Assembly (NCBI RefSeq): GCF_964656455.1
Contig: NC_135714.1
Coordinates: 82,791,903-82,855,902, forward strand
Direction: 5' to 3'
From: Halichoerus grypus
Lineage: Eukaryota; Chordata; Mammalia; Carnivora; Phocidae
DNA length: 64,000 nt
The notes beneath the pieces are model-generated. The model saw only the letters and a list, made by a program, of their open reading frames with translations, did no database searches and was not told the origin of the DNA. Shown here in pieces: positions 36,430 through 49,255 of the stretch (within the stretch, counting starts at the first letter, position 1; every line of letters begins with the position of its first letter). The translations under genes were made by a program, and so were the position numbers.

Positions 36430-36892
36430 TTGTATTCTCCTGTTGTTGTCAAAAAATCACCACAAACTTGGTGGCTTAAAACAACAGCAAATTATTCACT
36501 TAAACCTCTGGAGGTCTGAAATACAACAATTGGTCTTACTGTACTAATTCAAGTATTGTGGGAGCTGTATTCTTTCTAGAGGTTCTAAGGGAGGTTTTTT
36601 ATTTGTTTGTTTGAAGAGGCCACCTGCATTCACTGGCTCCATCTTCAAAGCTAGCAACATAACATCTTCAAATCTCTTTTTGATTTTAACTCTTCTGCTT
36701 CCCTTTTCCACTTATAAAGACCCCTGAAATTACATTGTGCTCACTTGTATAATCCAGGATAATCTTCCCTTCTCAAGATCCTTGATTTAATCACACTTGC
36801 AAAGTCCCTTTTTACCATGTAACCTACCATATCACAGTTTTGAAAATTGGATGCCTTTGTGGGAGGCCATTATTCTGCTGACTGTAGTTGTA
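36430..36892 (-). mobile_element. MLT1-type MaLR LTR nested in L1
   Basis: Antisense LTR (about 36435-36887): 'tcaccacaaacttggtggct' plus TAAAACAACAGCAAATTATTC, then 'ctggctccatcttcaaagct', 'tataatccaggataatcttc' and 'gggaggccattattctgctg'. TTGTA occurs on both sides (36430-36434 and 36888-36892), fitting a 5-bp LTR-element TSD. Solo LTR, ancient. Confidence 0.7.
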
Positions 36893-37910
36893 CTTCTGTG
36901 GGTCTATTTCTGGGTTCTCTGTTCTGTTCCCCCGATTTATGGATCCATCCCTCTGCCAATACCAGTCTTAATTACCTTGGCTAAATAATAAGTCTTAAAA
37001 TCAGGTAGACTGATTCCTCCCACTATATTCTTCTGTTTCAAAATTATTTGAGCTATTGGGATTCCTTTGACTATCTATATAAATTTTAGAATAATCTTGT
37101 CTATATCTATATACCTATGAAAAATCTTGCTGAGATTTAGAAAAATAATTGTGTTAAACCTCTATATCAATTTGGAGGAGATCTGACATCTTTAATATGA
37201 TGAGTCTTCTAATCCATGAACAGTGTATGTCTCTCTGTTGATTTCTTTTCCTCAGCATTTTGTAATTTAGCATTCAAGGACTTTACATATTTTGTTAGGT
37301 TTACAACTAAATATTTCATTCTTTGTGAGCAATTATAAATAGCATTTAATTTTGGTTTTCATGAGCACATTCCTTATATACAGAAATACAATTAATTTTT
37401 ATATGTTAATCTTATATCCTATGACCCTACTGAACTTGCTTATTAGTTTTAAGGGTTTGTTTTTGTTACCGATTCCTTGGGATTTTTATGTCATCTGCAA
37501 GTAGGGATAGATCTTTTCTGATTTGTATGCCTCTTATTTCCTTTTCTTGCCTTTATTGCACTGGCTAGAAATTCAGTACTCTGTTGAATAAAAGTCGTGA
37601 GATAGGAAATCCTTGCCTTCTTCCTGATCTTAGGGGAAATTTCCTCTCTATTCCCAGTTTTCTGAGAGTTTTTATCATAAATTTGTGTTGAATTTCATAA
37701 AATGCTTTCTCTGCACTAATTGACCTAGTCATGTGATTTTTCTTCTTTAGTTGTTAATATGATGGCATATATTAATTGATTTTTGAGTGTTGGACCAGTT
37801 TTGCTTTTTGAGAAATTTGTTCATCTATATTGTCAAATTTATGCATGTAGAGTTGTTGGTAGTATTTCCCTATATCTTCATTTTATAGTTATCTATGATA
37901 TTTTATTTAC

Positions 37911-38869
37911 TTACTTAGAATATATTGTTTTATTATAAATATCTCCTTGGAGTATCTGAGATATGCATCATTTAGTTGATCCTTTTCAAACAGGTGTCAC
38001 GGAGTACCCAGTGTTGCATAGAAAAATGAAAAACTGTTTTATTCGATCTTTGGTATAGATAGTACAATTAGATATGGCAAAAAGTTTTTATAAGTCCTGA
38101 CAGCCAGAATTATTTTGCAAAAGCTTTTTAGATTACATTCTAATCCTTTATACAAAAGACAACCAGATTCTTTTCACAATATATGATACATATAAATTTA
38201 CTTTTACCTTTGTATTCTGAATATCCCAAGTATATCAACTCACTATCTCCCTTCAAAAAGCTATAATCCATCTTATTAAAGATGAAAATATATTAGTATT
38301 AACAATGATTAGATGTAGCTGTATTTTTTATAGGAATTCTATTTCATAACAAATCACAGAGTGACACAGTTTCATGTTCTGCAGAGTTTTGATTTCTTAT
38401 TATCATTTACACTTATTTTCAGTGTTGCCTAAGGCAAAGTTGTTGCCTTGGTAGCACAAAAAAATGTACACTTTTATTCTAGGCCAGAAAAGCTGAAATT
38501 CTTGTAGCTTTATACTATGCTCATTTTGATGAGTATCTCAAGATGGGGATGGCAGGTACAGTGTCTTCATGCTCTTGCTCACCATTTCTGTACCAATGGA
38601 GACATATCTCATTAACCAGCCAGAGCAGTCTGCTCCAGAGAGTAAGGCAAAAGATTGTTATTCATTTTAACATAATCTTTCAGGCAACCATTTCCTAAGC
38701 AGCAACCTTACCTACGAGATGAAGCTCACCAGCCTTCCCTATCCTATATGTTTTATGAGGAAATTATTTAAAAATAAAATGAAATAAAAAGCATGAAACT
38801 ATTAGTTTCCACCTGAAACTTATGGATGGTCATTGATAGGCACCTTTTAAACAAAAGATTATTTGGAAA
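37911..38869. other. No gene recognised; unassigned DNA
   Basis: AT-rich DNA with no named repeat or coding motif recognised. Confidence 0.45.
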
Positions 38870-39090
38870 TGAAAGCTTTTTTTTTTTTTTTAAAGATTTT
38901 ATTTATTTATTTGACAGAGAGAGACACAGTGAGAGAGGGAACACAAGCAGGGGGAGTGGGAGACAGAGAAGCAGGCTTCCTGCAGAGCAGGGAGCCCAAT
39001 GCGGGGCTCGATCTCAGGACCCTGGGATCATGACCTGAGCTGAAGGCAGACACTTAACGACTGAGCCACCCAGGCGCCCCTGAAAGCTTC
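38870..39090 (-). mobile_element. Can-SINE with short target duplication
   Basis: Antisense body from the T run at 38879 through 'aaagattttatttatttatt' and the GA-rich part to GGCGCCCC at 39080. TGAAAGCTT(T/C) flanks it at 38870-38879 and 39081-39090. It is well preserved. Confidence 0.96.
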
Positions 39091-39344
39091 TTTTAAAGTA
39101 TATAATAGACTGACAGCAGAAAAATATTACTGTAATACCATTACTTTTATAGCCATACTGTACAAAATATGCTGAAAACTGTATGTTGTCAGATTTCAAA
39201 TTAATCTGTGGTTCTCTATGGTTCAAAATTGATATTTTTAAATAGTGAAAGCACTGGTTTATTATTATGATTGTTATTATGATTCTGACTACTATAACTT
39301 TTAAAAGGTTTATCTTAAATAGGATACTGTAGTAATCATATTTA

Positions 39345-39672
39345 TTCATTCATTCACTCCACAAATATTTCTTGAACACAATAAATGTCAGCCACTGTTT
39401 TTAGCTCCAAAGATAACTGGGAAACAAGAAAGTCAAAGTTCTGCTCCCATGAAGGATGATAAAGACAGCTAGAAACGTACAGACAAACATCCATACATAA
39501 CTTTACACAGAGTACAGAGATAGGTGGTTAGCTAGAGAACACTTGGTAACTAATTTAGATTTTTGGGTGAGGGGTGGCTTCTCAAAGAAGCTGATAATGT
39601 GATCAGAGACATGAATTACATAAAGGACTCAGCTTTGTGAAGCTGGGACAGGGAATGAACATTCCATGCAGG
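39345..39672 (+). mobile_element. Ancient mammal-wide repeat, left part
   Basis: 'attcattcactccacaaata', 'gtcagccactgtttttagct', 'aagttctgctcccatgaagg' and 'gggaatgaacattccatgca' follow a dispersed ancient mammalian repeat whose family name I cannot state. Its continuation resumes at 41277 after an insertion. Confidence 0.5.
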
Positions 39673-40094
39673 CAGAGCTGACCACATAATTTGTGGGGCC
39701 CCTTGCAAAAAGAAAATGTGGAACCCCTTGTTCCAAAAGCAGAAAAAAATACCATTAAATGTGCTAAAATATAAAGCTTTCTCATTTCTTCTATGGTCTT
39801 TCATTGGACTTGATACAGTATTTTTTATTTGTTATATTAATATTATGATATATTAATGTTATTCTCAGCAAAGAAAATTAAAATTTATAATTATTAAATA
39901 AATGTTACCACTCATCTTTATATTGTGTCATGCCAGTTTTAAATGCAAAAGTAAGAGAATTTAACTCACAGGTGGTATCTCCTCACAGATGGCATCATGA
40001 ATATTGCACAATTTTTTATTTCAGAGCTTGTATATACATATATCTTTAACTCATAGCAGAAGCATTGTACAAAATTGATTCAACTATTTTTCTC

Positions 40095-40649
<555 letters not shown>

Positions 40650-41276
40650 CTTGATAGGCACACATTCTATAAACATTCTCCACCTTGAGCTTAACTTATA
40701 AGTAAGGAAGGACTAAATGAAGATGAACATGGGTTAGTTATCCTATTTTTCTCTTTCTTTCTATCTCATGATTCTCAGTGTAGGTGGTTAGCTAATACTG
40801 GGAAGACACATGAGCAAGAAAGGTTATGGATAGGGCTCTTTGATTATTCATGCTTCTTAAAACATTACTGCTTCCTTTCAATGTTTGAAGCAAGTTCTGG
40901 TTCTCAATAGAAGGTGTGCCATCTCAGAGCTGGCAGTGTGCCTGCTTACTAGACATGCTTACCTTGTACTCACTTTGAGTCATATTGAACCTCTACTACA
41001 CACTGTAGGTCTACCAGAATTCTGTGGTCATGGGGCCCTGTAAGTGCTACATGCAAATAAGGTGGCAATGAATGATGGAAATATTGTATGTATTTCCTCT
41101 GCTCACCCATGTGTTCCACCGTGCCACTGAATTTCACTTACAAAACACAAGTTAAAAGATAAAATTATTTAAAAATTTGAGATTGCATCAGTAGGGCATT
41201 AAACCAAGTATGGGGCCCTTTTGATAACAGGGCTCTATGTGATTCCACAGGTCACACACCCATGAATCTGGCCTTC

Positions 41277-41830
41277 CAGGCAGATCAAGAACTTGTGTGA
41301 AGGCCTGAAAGCAGAAATGAACTTGTCACTTTTTAAATGAGAAAGCAGGCCATTGAAGCTTGGTGGGTGGAGAATGGAGGAGATGAGGTCAATGAGGAAG
41401 GAACTAACAGATGACATAGGGCTTTGTTTGCCAGGCTAAGAAGTCTGATGTTTACTCTAATTTTGATTGGAAGCCATTGGAATATTGTAAACTAGGAACA
41501 TCATGATCTGATTTACATTTTTAAAAGATCACTCTCCTTTGGAATATGAAGTAGTCCCAGAGAGGTAGTGATTTGAACTATGGTGGAAAGAGTATAGATG
41601 GAGAGATGTGCAAAATTTAGGATATGTTTTAGAAGTTGAGTGAACTTGGCTTCTATTGGGTTAGGTGTATGGTATGAGGGGAAAGAGCAAGAAGAGATAA
41701 TTAAGGTGGTTTTTTTTTTTCCCTTGTTCAATGAGGTGAGGAAGACTAGTGGTAGAACAGGTTTGATGGATATAGGAAATTTCTTTTGGCCAAGGTGAGT
41801 CTGAGTTGCCTGCTAAAACTCCAAGTGATT
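41277..41830 (+). mobile_element. Ancient mammal-wide repeat, right part
   Basis: 'ggcctgaaagcagaaatgaa', 'gccaggctaagaagtctgat', 'ttggaagccattggaatatt', 'catgatctgatttacatttt', 'aaaagatcactctcctttgg' are the ordered landmarks of the same repeat seen at 39345-39672. Overlapping short open frames here are chance. Confidence 0.55.
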
Positions 41831-42864
41831 TTGCCAAATTGGCTATTTAATGTAAGGCCTAACAGTTGGTGAATAAATAAATATAGCTTAAAGTAACATA
41901 TAGAGCAAACTTAGAGAATTATAAGTTATTCACCATTTTTCTCTGTAGGAGAGGTGACTGGCTCTTCTTCAGATGGTCAGTTTCAGTGCACAAGCTAACA
42001 AGGTCACAAATAAAATCTTCCTTTTCTTTGCTCCTCTTAATAATGGGTTACTGTACATACCGAGGAAGATGTGTAGGTTCATCCATTAGAGAAGAAACAA
42101 AATCTTATTAGCAGCAAGTCGCATAGATTCTGGGATTTGTGAAGGTGGTCTAAAATTTCGTTTCAGTAATTACTAGCAGCTCAGATATTACTCCAACAGA
42201 AATAGCCTCAGATGAGGTTCCAGAGGTCCTTTACTTTTGTTAGTCTTCTCTGTACTTTTATTTCTCTGCTTTTTGGATTTCAATTAAATGGTCAAAATCA
42301 ATGGGTTAAAGCTGACCCTGTGAGGTCACAACCAGAAGACTAGTATCTTGACTCCATCTTTAGCCACTTGTGTTGCAGTTACTCATGCTTAGTGAGAGTT
42401 TGCTTGGGATGTTTGGGATTTGCAGGAGTGACATTAGAACAGTAATGCCCCATTCTCTCACTGACATCCATCACTTTTCATCCCATAGCATCTATGAACT
42501 CTTATATGAAAAATCACTTTCCTACCACAGATGAAGATGTGAAAGGAGAAAGGGTGATGGGAGAGAGCATCCTACTATGCCTCATAGCTACCATGAGAGC
42601 ATCCATCAAATGCTAGCCGTTTCTATACTTTGTTTTTAAACCTTAGATACATATGCAGGATAAATGGTGTATTTCCTCATTTTGCAGATCATATCGCTGG
42701 TAAATTTCATCTTAGGGAATCAAATTCATACTGTCAAGTGACAAAATCTGTGTTCTTTCCATTATACAACACTGCCTCTGTAAAAAAAACTCTGCCATGT
42801 GAAATTTTCCTTTTTACATACCAAATATCCATCTGCTTTTGTGTTCTAACTGGGCTCACTAAAA
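41831..42864. other. No gene recognised; unassigned DNA
   Basis: No exon or named repeat recognised. The open frame at 42630-42878 lacks a recognisable domain. Confidence 0.45.
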
Positions 42865-42965
42865 TGTTACTTTTATAGACTAATTCAATATCTAATTTTA
42901 CAAATGAGAAAACCAAAGCACAGAGGGATTTGCAGACCTATCCAATGCCACATAATAAACACATT
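42865..42965 (-). mobile_element. MIR SINE fragment
   Basis: Antisense MIR core: 'tctaattttacaaatgagaa', 'aaccaaagcacagagggatt', 'gacctatccaatgccacata'. Confidence 0.6.
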
Positions 42966-44340
42966 TAATAATAGCAGCTTAATAGTGTTAGATATTAATT
43001 ATTTAATAAGATTTACAGTTTGTCCTGGTTAATCAGCAATAGATGTAAGAAGGGATTGAAAGTTAAACTTCACTTTTCCCCAAACCTCTATATAAAATAC
43101 AAGTTTTTATTTTGTATCGTTTAAATGAATCGTGGTGGATAAATGCAATCAGAGATAGGACTAGATTGTAGTGTGTCTTCTACTTAGCCTAATTCTACAT
43201 CTACTTGTCCTTATTATTTATGAAAATTGGTTCAAGTGTAATCTCATTATTGTTCTCAAATGGAAGCAAACATCAGAAATTATATACCCAACATGCAAAT
43301 GGCATTTTTTTCTGAACACAAAACAAGGAAAGGATACCACAGAACTTTCCTGTAACACAAATTAAATTGACATGACTTACTTGGGACTATAGCAGAATCC
43401 ACAAGGACTTGGATATTTTTTAATATCTGCAATTAGATATAATGTTAGTCACTGTGTGAATGAGGCTAGGAAAGAGGGTTTTTCAGATATTGTACAGCAT
43501 GAAATAAAACTAGAATTCACTTCATTAAGGAAAGAGGTTAAAAAAAAAAATCACATCTTGCTTTTTTTTTTTTTTTTTTAGTGTCTCCAAAGATTTCTGA
43601 GACCTAGATAAGCTGTTAACAGTGTTTCAAAGCTTCGTAATATTTAGGTATTAACTCTACAGGATGGGAACTACTTGATTAGAAAAATAGGAAGAATAGG
43701 CAATATTTTGCAGCACTGTGGAATTCATCAGGACCAAAGTGGCCGAATGCAGCTAAGCATAACATAGTTTTAGTGGCTTATGTAAAATATGCTAATTTGT
43801 CCAGATCTTAATTGGAAAAATCTATTCTTCTATGAGAGAAATTATACTGTTCAAGGCAGAATGCAAGAGGTAGATAGAACATCAAGTAATGATGCCTATT
43901 CTAGATGCCAAGGGAAATGTGTAAAGACTGAAGGGTAAGTAAAAAATTGGAAGAGAAATATGTGCTCATACTGTACTCTTCAGTGAATAAAGGTTATATG
44001 TCTCTGTAAGGAGAGACATGTATGAAGTATTTAAAGCTGAAAGTCTTTAAATAAGCAATTCGCCAACAAATATATCTCAAGAATCTGTGTGCTCACAACT
44101 GTGATCGGTCCAGTGGGAAATACAATGGCCTATGCATGCTTCCTGCCTTCGAGGAGTGCCCAGGGAAGTCACAAGTAGAAGATGCTGCAACAGTGAGCCA
44201 TAAAAGGTACAGCCAACATAAACAATAATATCCCCCCCCAAAAAATGTATTTTCCCACTAAGGCCAAATGTACTTCACAGAACCATTTTGTATTCAGCTT
44301 TATAATGTCTAATATGATAACTGTTTTGGAAAATCCTTTG
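42966..44340. other. No gene recognised; unassigned DNA
   Basis: AT-rich. An A run (43541-43550) lies shortly before a T run (43562-43579) and may form a hairpin. No coding motif. Confidence 0.45.
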
Positions 44341-44560
44341 ATGAATATCCAGAGCACTTTGTGTGGATGCAGTAGCTGTGTGACTGGGGCAAACACTCCT
44401 TCTCTCTGTGCTTTGCACGTGTAAAATGGGGATAAATAACAGAACTTTCTTGTACTATTGTTAGATTGAAAAAAAAATGTACAAAAAGTACTTAGCCTGA
44501 TCAGAAGTCCTCTCATTCGGTATGAGTCGTTGTTGTCACCATCATCATCACTCTGCAAAA
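44341..44560 (+). mobile_element. MIR SINE
   Basis: Sense MIR: 'gcagtagctgtgtgactggg', 'gcaaacactccttctctctg', 'cgtgtaaaatggggataaat' then a CATCATCATC end. The 134-codon open frame on the minus strand (44169-44573) crosses it and shows no protein family. Confidence 0.75.
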
Positions 44561-44739
44561 CTTGCACAGACATGTTGTTAATGGATAGAGTTGAATGAGA
44601 ATAAGAATAGAAGTGTCCTCCTTTTTTGCAGCAGTATCTCTTCTGGGGAAAACTGCAACTGTGTACGTATCTTAATAGGGAACACTAATATCTGACATTG
44701 CAATTGCAATCACTCAGAAAAAAGAGTTGTTTATAATTC

Positions 44740-45260
44740 CGTTCAATAAACAATCACTGAGTGTGTGAATATGGCAGGCATGGTAGTAGGCATGAACATA
44801 CGAAGATAAATAAAATACATCCCACTCTCAAGGACTTTAGAGTATAAAGGGAGATTCTGACATTTAGTAGCTTGTGATCAGCACTCTGCTAGAGCCATTA
44901 CAGAGTGCTATGGGGGCAGATTGGATGTAGGCCTATCCCAGTCTGGAGGAGAAAGGAAGCATCTGTGAAGATTTCTTGGAAGAATTATGCAATGGATGAG
45001 TTATATTTAGATGAAGGGGATTGCAGAACAAAGCAAGGAGGCTTGCATAGGCATTGTGTTTTGAGGGAACTATAAGTAGTTTTGAGAACCTGGACTAAAG
45101 TGTAGTGTAGCGGACTTGAAAGGAAAAGAATGTACAAATGTCAGCAAGCAACTCATGAAAGGATACATGAATGAGGAAATAAGTGAGTAAAGTAGGCTCT
45201 GGTCCCACACTGATCTAAAAGTGAGAGGCAGTGTGGGCTATGGAGTAAAAAGTCAGATAG
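44740..45260 (+). mobile_element. Ancient mammal-wide repeat copy
   Basis: 'caatcactgagtgtgtgaat', 'atcccactctcaaggacttt', 'gaagatttcttggaagaatt' and the later text match the repeat at 39345-41830 in the same orientation; family name not assigned. Confidence 0.45.
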
Positions 45261-46377
45261 CAGAGAAACTATGGAAGCTTCTAGCTTTTAGCACATTGGG
45301 CTGAGGGAGAGACTAAGTCACCACTCAAAGGTTCATTTACTCCCATGTAAAGCAATCCTAGCTGAAGCCTGATTACATTCTTTGGATTTCCATTTCTTAT
45401 TCAGTCATCAGAATTAAAGACTGGCTATGGCCTAACATAGCCTTCTATGCAAGATCAAGGAATCTGAACTTGACCAAATAAAAAATAAAGTAATTAAAAG
45501 CTTAAAGTATAAAAACAATATATGTCACCTTACATTTTGGAAATCCCCCATGTATCAGCATGTTTCCGGATACAATTCAAATGTATAGAAGATTATATTA
45601 GGAAGTAGCTGAAGGCTCCAAGTACAGTGACAAGACTTGCCTGAGTACAAGCAAGAGAAAGTGAGAACCTGAGCTAGGTCAGCTGCAGTGGATGTGGACT
45701 GTAGGTAAGCCAAAGAAAGATGCTTATGAGACAAATCATTAGGACTCATGACCAATACAGAGAGCTGAAGAGAGATGACAGGTTCTATGTGCTTTGGCTT
45801 ATTTCTGATGTGTTGAATATTCTGGTAATTTGAAGTCCAATTGACTTAACCATTTAGGATCAGGCCCATCTCTTCAATGTGGAAGTGGATTCTACAACCC
45901 CATTTGGACTGTACCATCTTTCTCTTAAAGATGCTCTAGCAGCAGATCATGGGGATCATACCAGTTTTACCTCCATTATCATGGACTATGAGAAAGTAGT
46001 ATTATAATATTTGTATTCTCTATTTTGCATCAATCTCCTTGACTAGATCTTGTCCCTACATGTACATATATATATGTACATATGATTATGATATAACCTC
46101 ATGATGAAGACTTGAGAATATTTGAAAATCATCAAAGGAGTAAAAATAAATACAGAACAATTCTACTCTAATATCTAAATGCTGAAAGGAGCTCAATCAA
46201 ACACATAATTATTGACCAACTAGGACCTTTACACAGTGCTTATGTTTCCATATAATTCATGTTCAGTATGAAATTCCATGACAACTTTTAAAAGCCATGA
46301 AGTCTCTCTGTTTTTATTTTTATATCAATTTTTGTTCAGGTGATATGCGGGAAGCAGTAAGTGCAGGTCTGGATTAA
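45261..46377. other. No gene recognised; unassigned DNA
   Basis: No exon or named repeat recognised. A short palindromic TGTACATATATATATGTACA lies near 46060-46082. Confidence 0.45.
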
Positions 46378-46569
46378 GAAAAGTAGAGTAGGAGTGCCTG
46401 GGTAGCTCAGTCAGTTAAGCATCTGCCTTTGGCTCAGGTAATGATCCCAGGGTCCTAGGACAGAGCCTGTGCAGGGCTCCCTGCTCAGCAGGAGTCTGCT
46501 TCTCCCTCTCCCTCTGCCCCCCTCCCCGTTCACACTCTCTCTCTCTCTCTGAAAGAAAAAAAGAAAGAA

Positions 46570-46621
<52 letters not shown>

Positions 46622-46694
46622 GCGAGCAAGAGGAAGGGAAGGGAAGGGAAGGGAAGGGAAGGGAAGGGAAGGGAAGGAAAGGAAAAGGTAGAGT
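46378..46694 (+). mobile_element. Can-SINE with expanded tail
   Basis: The sense body (46391-46550) reads GGAGTGCCTGGGTAGCTCAG through a CT-rich part. Its tail has become a compound microsatellite. GAAAAGTAGAGTA (46378-46390) and GAAAAGGTAGAGT (46682-46694) are a likely TSD with an indel. It is more diverged than the copy at 58061. Confidence 0.92.
46551..46676. repeat. (GAAA)n then (GGGAA)n compound microsatellite
   Basis: About 16 GAAA units (46557-46620) are followed by nine GGGAA units (46634-46676). All purines on the plus strand, in the A tail of a Can-SINE. The phase of the GAAA array is interrupted only near its start. Confidence 0.95.
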
Positions 46695-46779
46695 TGCCTT
46701 ACCTGTAAGTATTCTGATTTGATAGGTCTGGAGTTGGACTTGGAAAATTTTATCTTTAAAAAAAAAAAAGCTTCTCAGA

Positions 46780-47085
46780 TGGATCTTATGTGCATTTGGG
46801 GTTGAAAGGACAGGTTCCCTAGATAAAGTCCAAATCCCTTATGCCATTTATGGTCCTCTACCCCCTGACCCTTGCCTGCCACCCTAGCCCCATTTCCCCA
46901 CTGCAGTCTGCTTTCCATCTATACCCAATAGCTTGCAATTCTCCAGTTGTATTAGACTGAGTTGGGCTTACCTGCTATGTCTGCCTGTATAATTCAAGAA
47001 CCCAGCTTAAAATTAATGACCAACTCCTTTGGCTTCTCCTCTATTCTATAAGAACTCTTATCACAGCATCATATGAATACTTTAT
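46780..47085 (+). mobile_element. L2 LINE fragment
   Basis: 'gataaagtccaaatccctta', 'atttatggtcctctaccccc', 'cattttccccactgcagtct'-like text and 'aagaactcttatcacagcat' follow the L2 ORF2 end in sense orientation; the 3' terminus is missing. Confidence 0.6.
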
Positions 47086-47714
47086 ACCAGGATCAGAAAC
47101 ATGCCATTCAAAAGTTGCCTGCAGCCTGCAGCTATTGTACCAAGACTGCTGGCAAAATTTAACTCTCAGAAAAACTGTTCCTATGTTTGAGGAAAAACAC
47201 TTTAGCAGAACTTCTGTTTATGCAAAGAAAAGATCCAGATCCTACTCTGAAGGGGAAATGGTGAGCAAAAGGAGAGCTAAAAGCCTGAGGATAATAGGGC
47301 TATAAGGAATCTTGGTTTTCTGGGGGACGAGATGTTCTGACAAGGACAGCGTCTGACTGAGAGAGGACAGAGTCCTGGATTTCAGAGATCTTAGAGCATC
47401 TAAGGCAGCAGACTGAATTCTGATCCTAAAGCAGAGGCTCTTAACCTGATTGTTTGACTTGGTGCTGACTGATGGGTCTAAGCCAGAGGGGGTTATTGGA
47501 GACAGAAGGAAATTTGAGACTTCCAGGTGCCTCCTGCTTCTTGTCACAAACAACAGTACTAGAAGTGTTCAAATAAATATTTGCTCTCCTTAAAAGCTGT
47601 AAAAGGTGATTGTTATTAGCTTATCTAAAGCTCTAAAATTCCCTGGTGTGGAATGAAGTAGGATCTGTAGAGACATGTCATAGGGTGGGGTTGTTTGCAT
47701 TCATAATCGATAAC
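47086..47714. other. No gene recognised; unassigned DNA
   Basis: The open frame at 47242-47553 (103 codons, minus) is Ser/Leu-rich with no family resemblance that I can see. Confidence 0.4.
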
Positions 47715-47908
47715 CTTTATTGAGTACTAACTACACTAGGTACTGAATGTTTCTTGGTTCATCTAATCCTCACTAAAACCTATAAACTTAGTTCTATGAA
47801 ATAAGGATGTGGAAATAGAGACATAGAGAATTTAAGGTCAAAACATCTAGTGAGTGGCAGATTGAGTTTCGACCCTTCTCTGAGTCCACCTAGAGCCCAC
47901 TCTTTTAA
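47715..47908 (-). mobile_element. MIR SINE
   Basis: Antisense MIR: 'ttattgagtactaactacac', 'ttcatctaatcctcactaaa', 'tagagacatagagaatttaa', 'agtgagtggcagattgagtt'. Confidence 0.7.
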
Positions 47909-48942
47909 AAACCATGTAACTTAAGACAATGCAGTCCACAATGGCAAAGGTAAGGAAAACCTACTGAATAGTAGGTTTATCATGAATAGTAAAGAAAAGA
48001 AGATTAGAATAGAAATTTTACCAAGTATACATTTAAGTATGTCACTGGCAGCTAAAAAAGCACATATGTGATACAAAACAAAAACAAAAAAATAAAAGTT
48101 TTATTTAGGACCTATTTCACAGTAAAAGCAACCTCATGTTCTCTTATTACTGCTTTTTCAGTAATAAATTTAATTTTGATGGAGTCAAATTTCTTAGTAT
48201 TTTACCTGTACCACTATAGATTTTTATTTTGTTGAAACGTATCTTCTTCCTTGTTCCATTTAATGATATTTCCCAGCTTTAAATGTACTAAAAAACTCCT
48301 CTACGCAGTTAAGTCGAACTTGGGAGTTTACAGAAAAAAACCTTCTTTGCTCCTAAGTAATTCATTTTTCTATTTTTTAGGGAAGGAACTATTTTATCAA
48401 CACTTTAAAAAAGATCTACAATGGGGTAGAGATTCTTCTAATTTTAAGAAAGGTTTCCCCACTTTCCCCACTGAAAATGCAAATCCCCATAAATATGAGA
48501 CAGTACTGATAAAGCCACATTATATAAAGCCATATACATAAAGTGCAGACACCAAACCCTTTTAGTATTTCTTTAAGAGATATTCCTATTGTAATACCCA
48601 TAAAATGACCTATCTGAAGGGCTTTTGCTTTTTCAGTTATATGATACAAATTAAATTTGAATAATACTGCATTATGTGTCACATGAGTTTCAGTGGCTGC
48701 CACTTAGCACATCTTCTTTTGACAGAGCAGTAAGCATGGCGGTTTTGGTGAAGAAAAACTATCAGAAGATAAAGGGCTATGAATGGATTTGAACTAATCA
48801 AATCAATAAAAGCTATTTGTGCCCCACTCAAAACTGCTGGAAAATGGTGTGCAGAGTCCTAAAGAGTAGGATAAGGATAAAGTTTCTTCTATTTCCTTAC
48901 AGACCAAGATGTTGTGGAGCATTCTTTGCCAGTACAATACTC
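47909..48942. other. No gene recognised; unassigned DNA
   Basis: No named repeat. Opposite-strand open frames around 48251-48703 overlap and carry no known motif. Confidence 0.45.
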
Positions 48943-49014
48943 CAAGGGTTAGCTTTTGGTAATTAAAACCATTCACCACAAGGGTTAGCTTTTGGTAATT
49001 AAAACCATTCACCC
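48943..49014. repeat. 36-bp tandem duplication
   Basis: A unit beginning CAAGGGTTAGCTTTTGGTAA and ending ACCATTCACCA occurs twice head to tail (48943-48978, 48979-49014), identical except for the last base. Probably a recent replication-slippage event. Confidence 0.93.
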
Positions 49015-49099
49015 TTATTATTAAAGTTTATCTATATTTAAAATGTGAAGTCAGCCAGCATGAAGAGCTAAATTGTAATTAGTTTAATAAAACTATCCA

Positions 49100-49255
49100 G
49101 GGAGGTTATGTGATCTAGCAGAAAACATGGAAAGTCAACGAGATGGGTCTTTGTCTCAGCTTTGGGATTGAGACCTATCTGTTACTGTAGGCCTCAGTCT
49201 ACCCTCTATAAAATGAAGACAATAAACTTCCCTTCTTCACAGTGTGGGCAAGACA
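49100..49255 (+). mobile_element. MIR SINE fragment
   Basis: Diverged sense MIR with 'gtcaacgagatgggtctttg', 'taggcctcagtctaccctct', 'ataaaatgaagacaataaac'. Confidence 0.55.

Larger units (their letters stand above)
35885..37910 (-). mobile_element. Old L1 ORF2 fragment with two nested insertions
   Basis: The plus strand is antisense ORF2. It runs from 'aaagcaaagtttagttttga' through 'caccatttattgaaaagact', 'tttctgggttctctgttctg', 'cctatgaccctactgaactt' and 'aaatccttgccttcttcctg' (reverse-transcriptase region) to about 37910. It is interrupted by a Can-SINE (36081-36262) and a MaLR-type LTR (36435-36887). The interrupted L1 text resumes in the right place after each. It is heavily mutated. 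Confidence 0.85.

Noticed and set aside
44169..44573. 134-codon open frame on the minus strand
   Set aside because: It overlaps a MIR SINE in antisense, has no recognisable domain and lacks splice or promoter context.
47242..47553. 103-codon Ser/Leu-rich frame
   Set aside because: Composition is typical of chance frames; no motif, signal or homologous family recognised.
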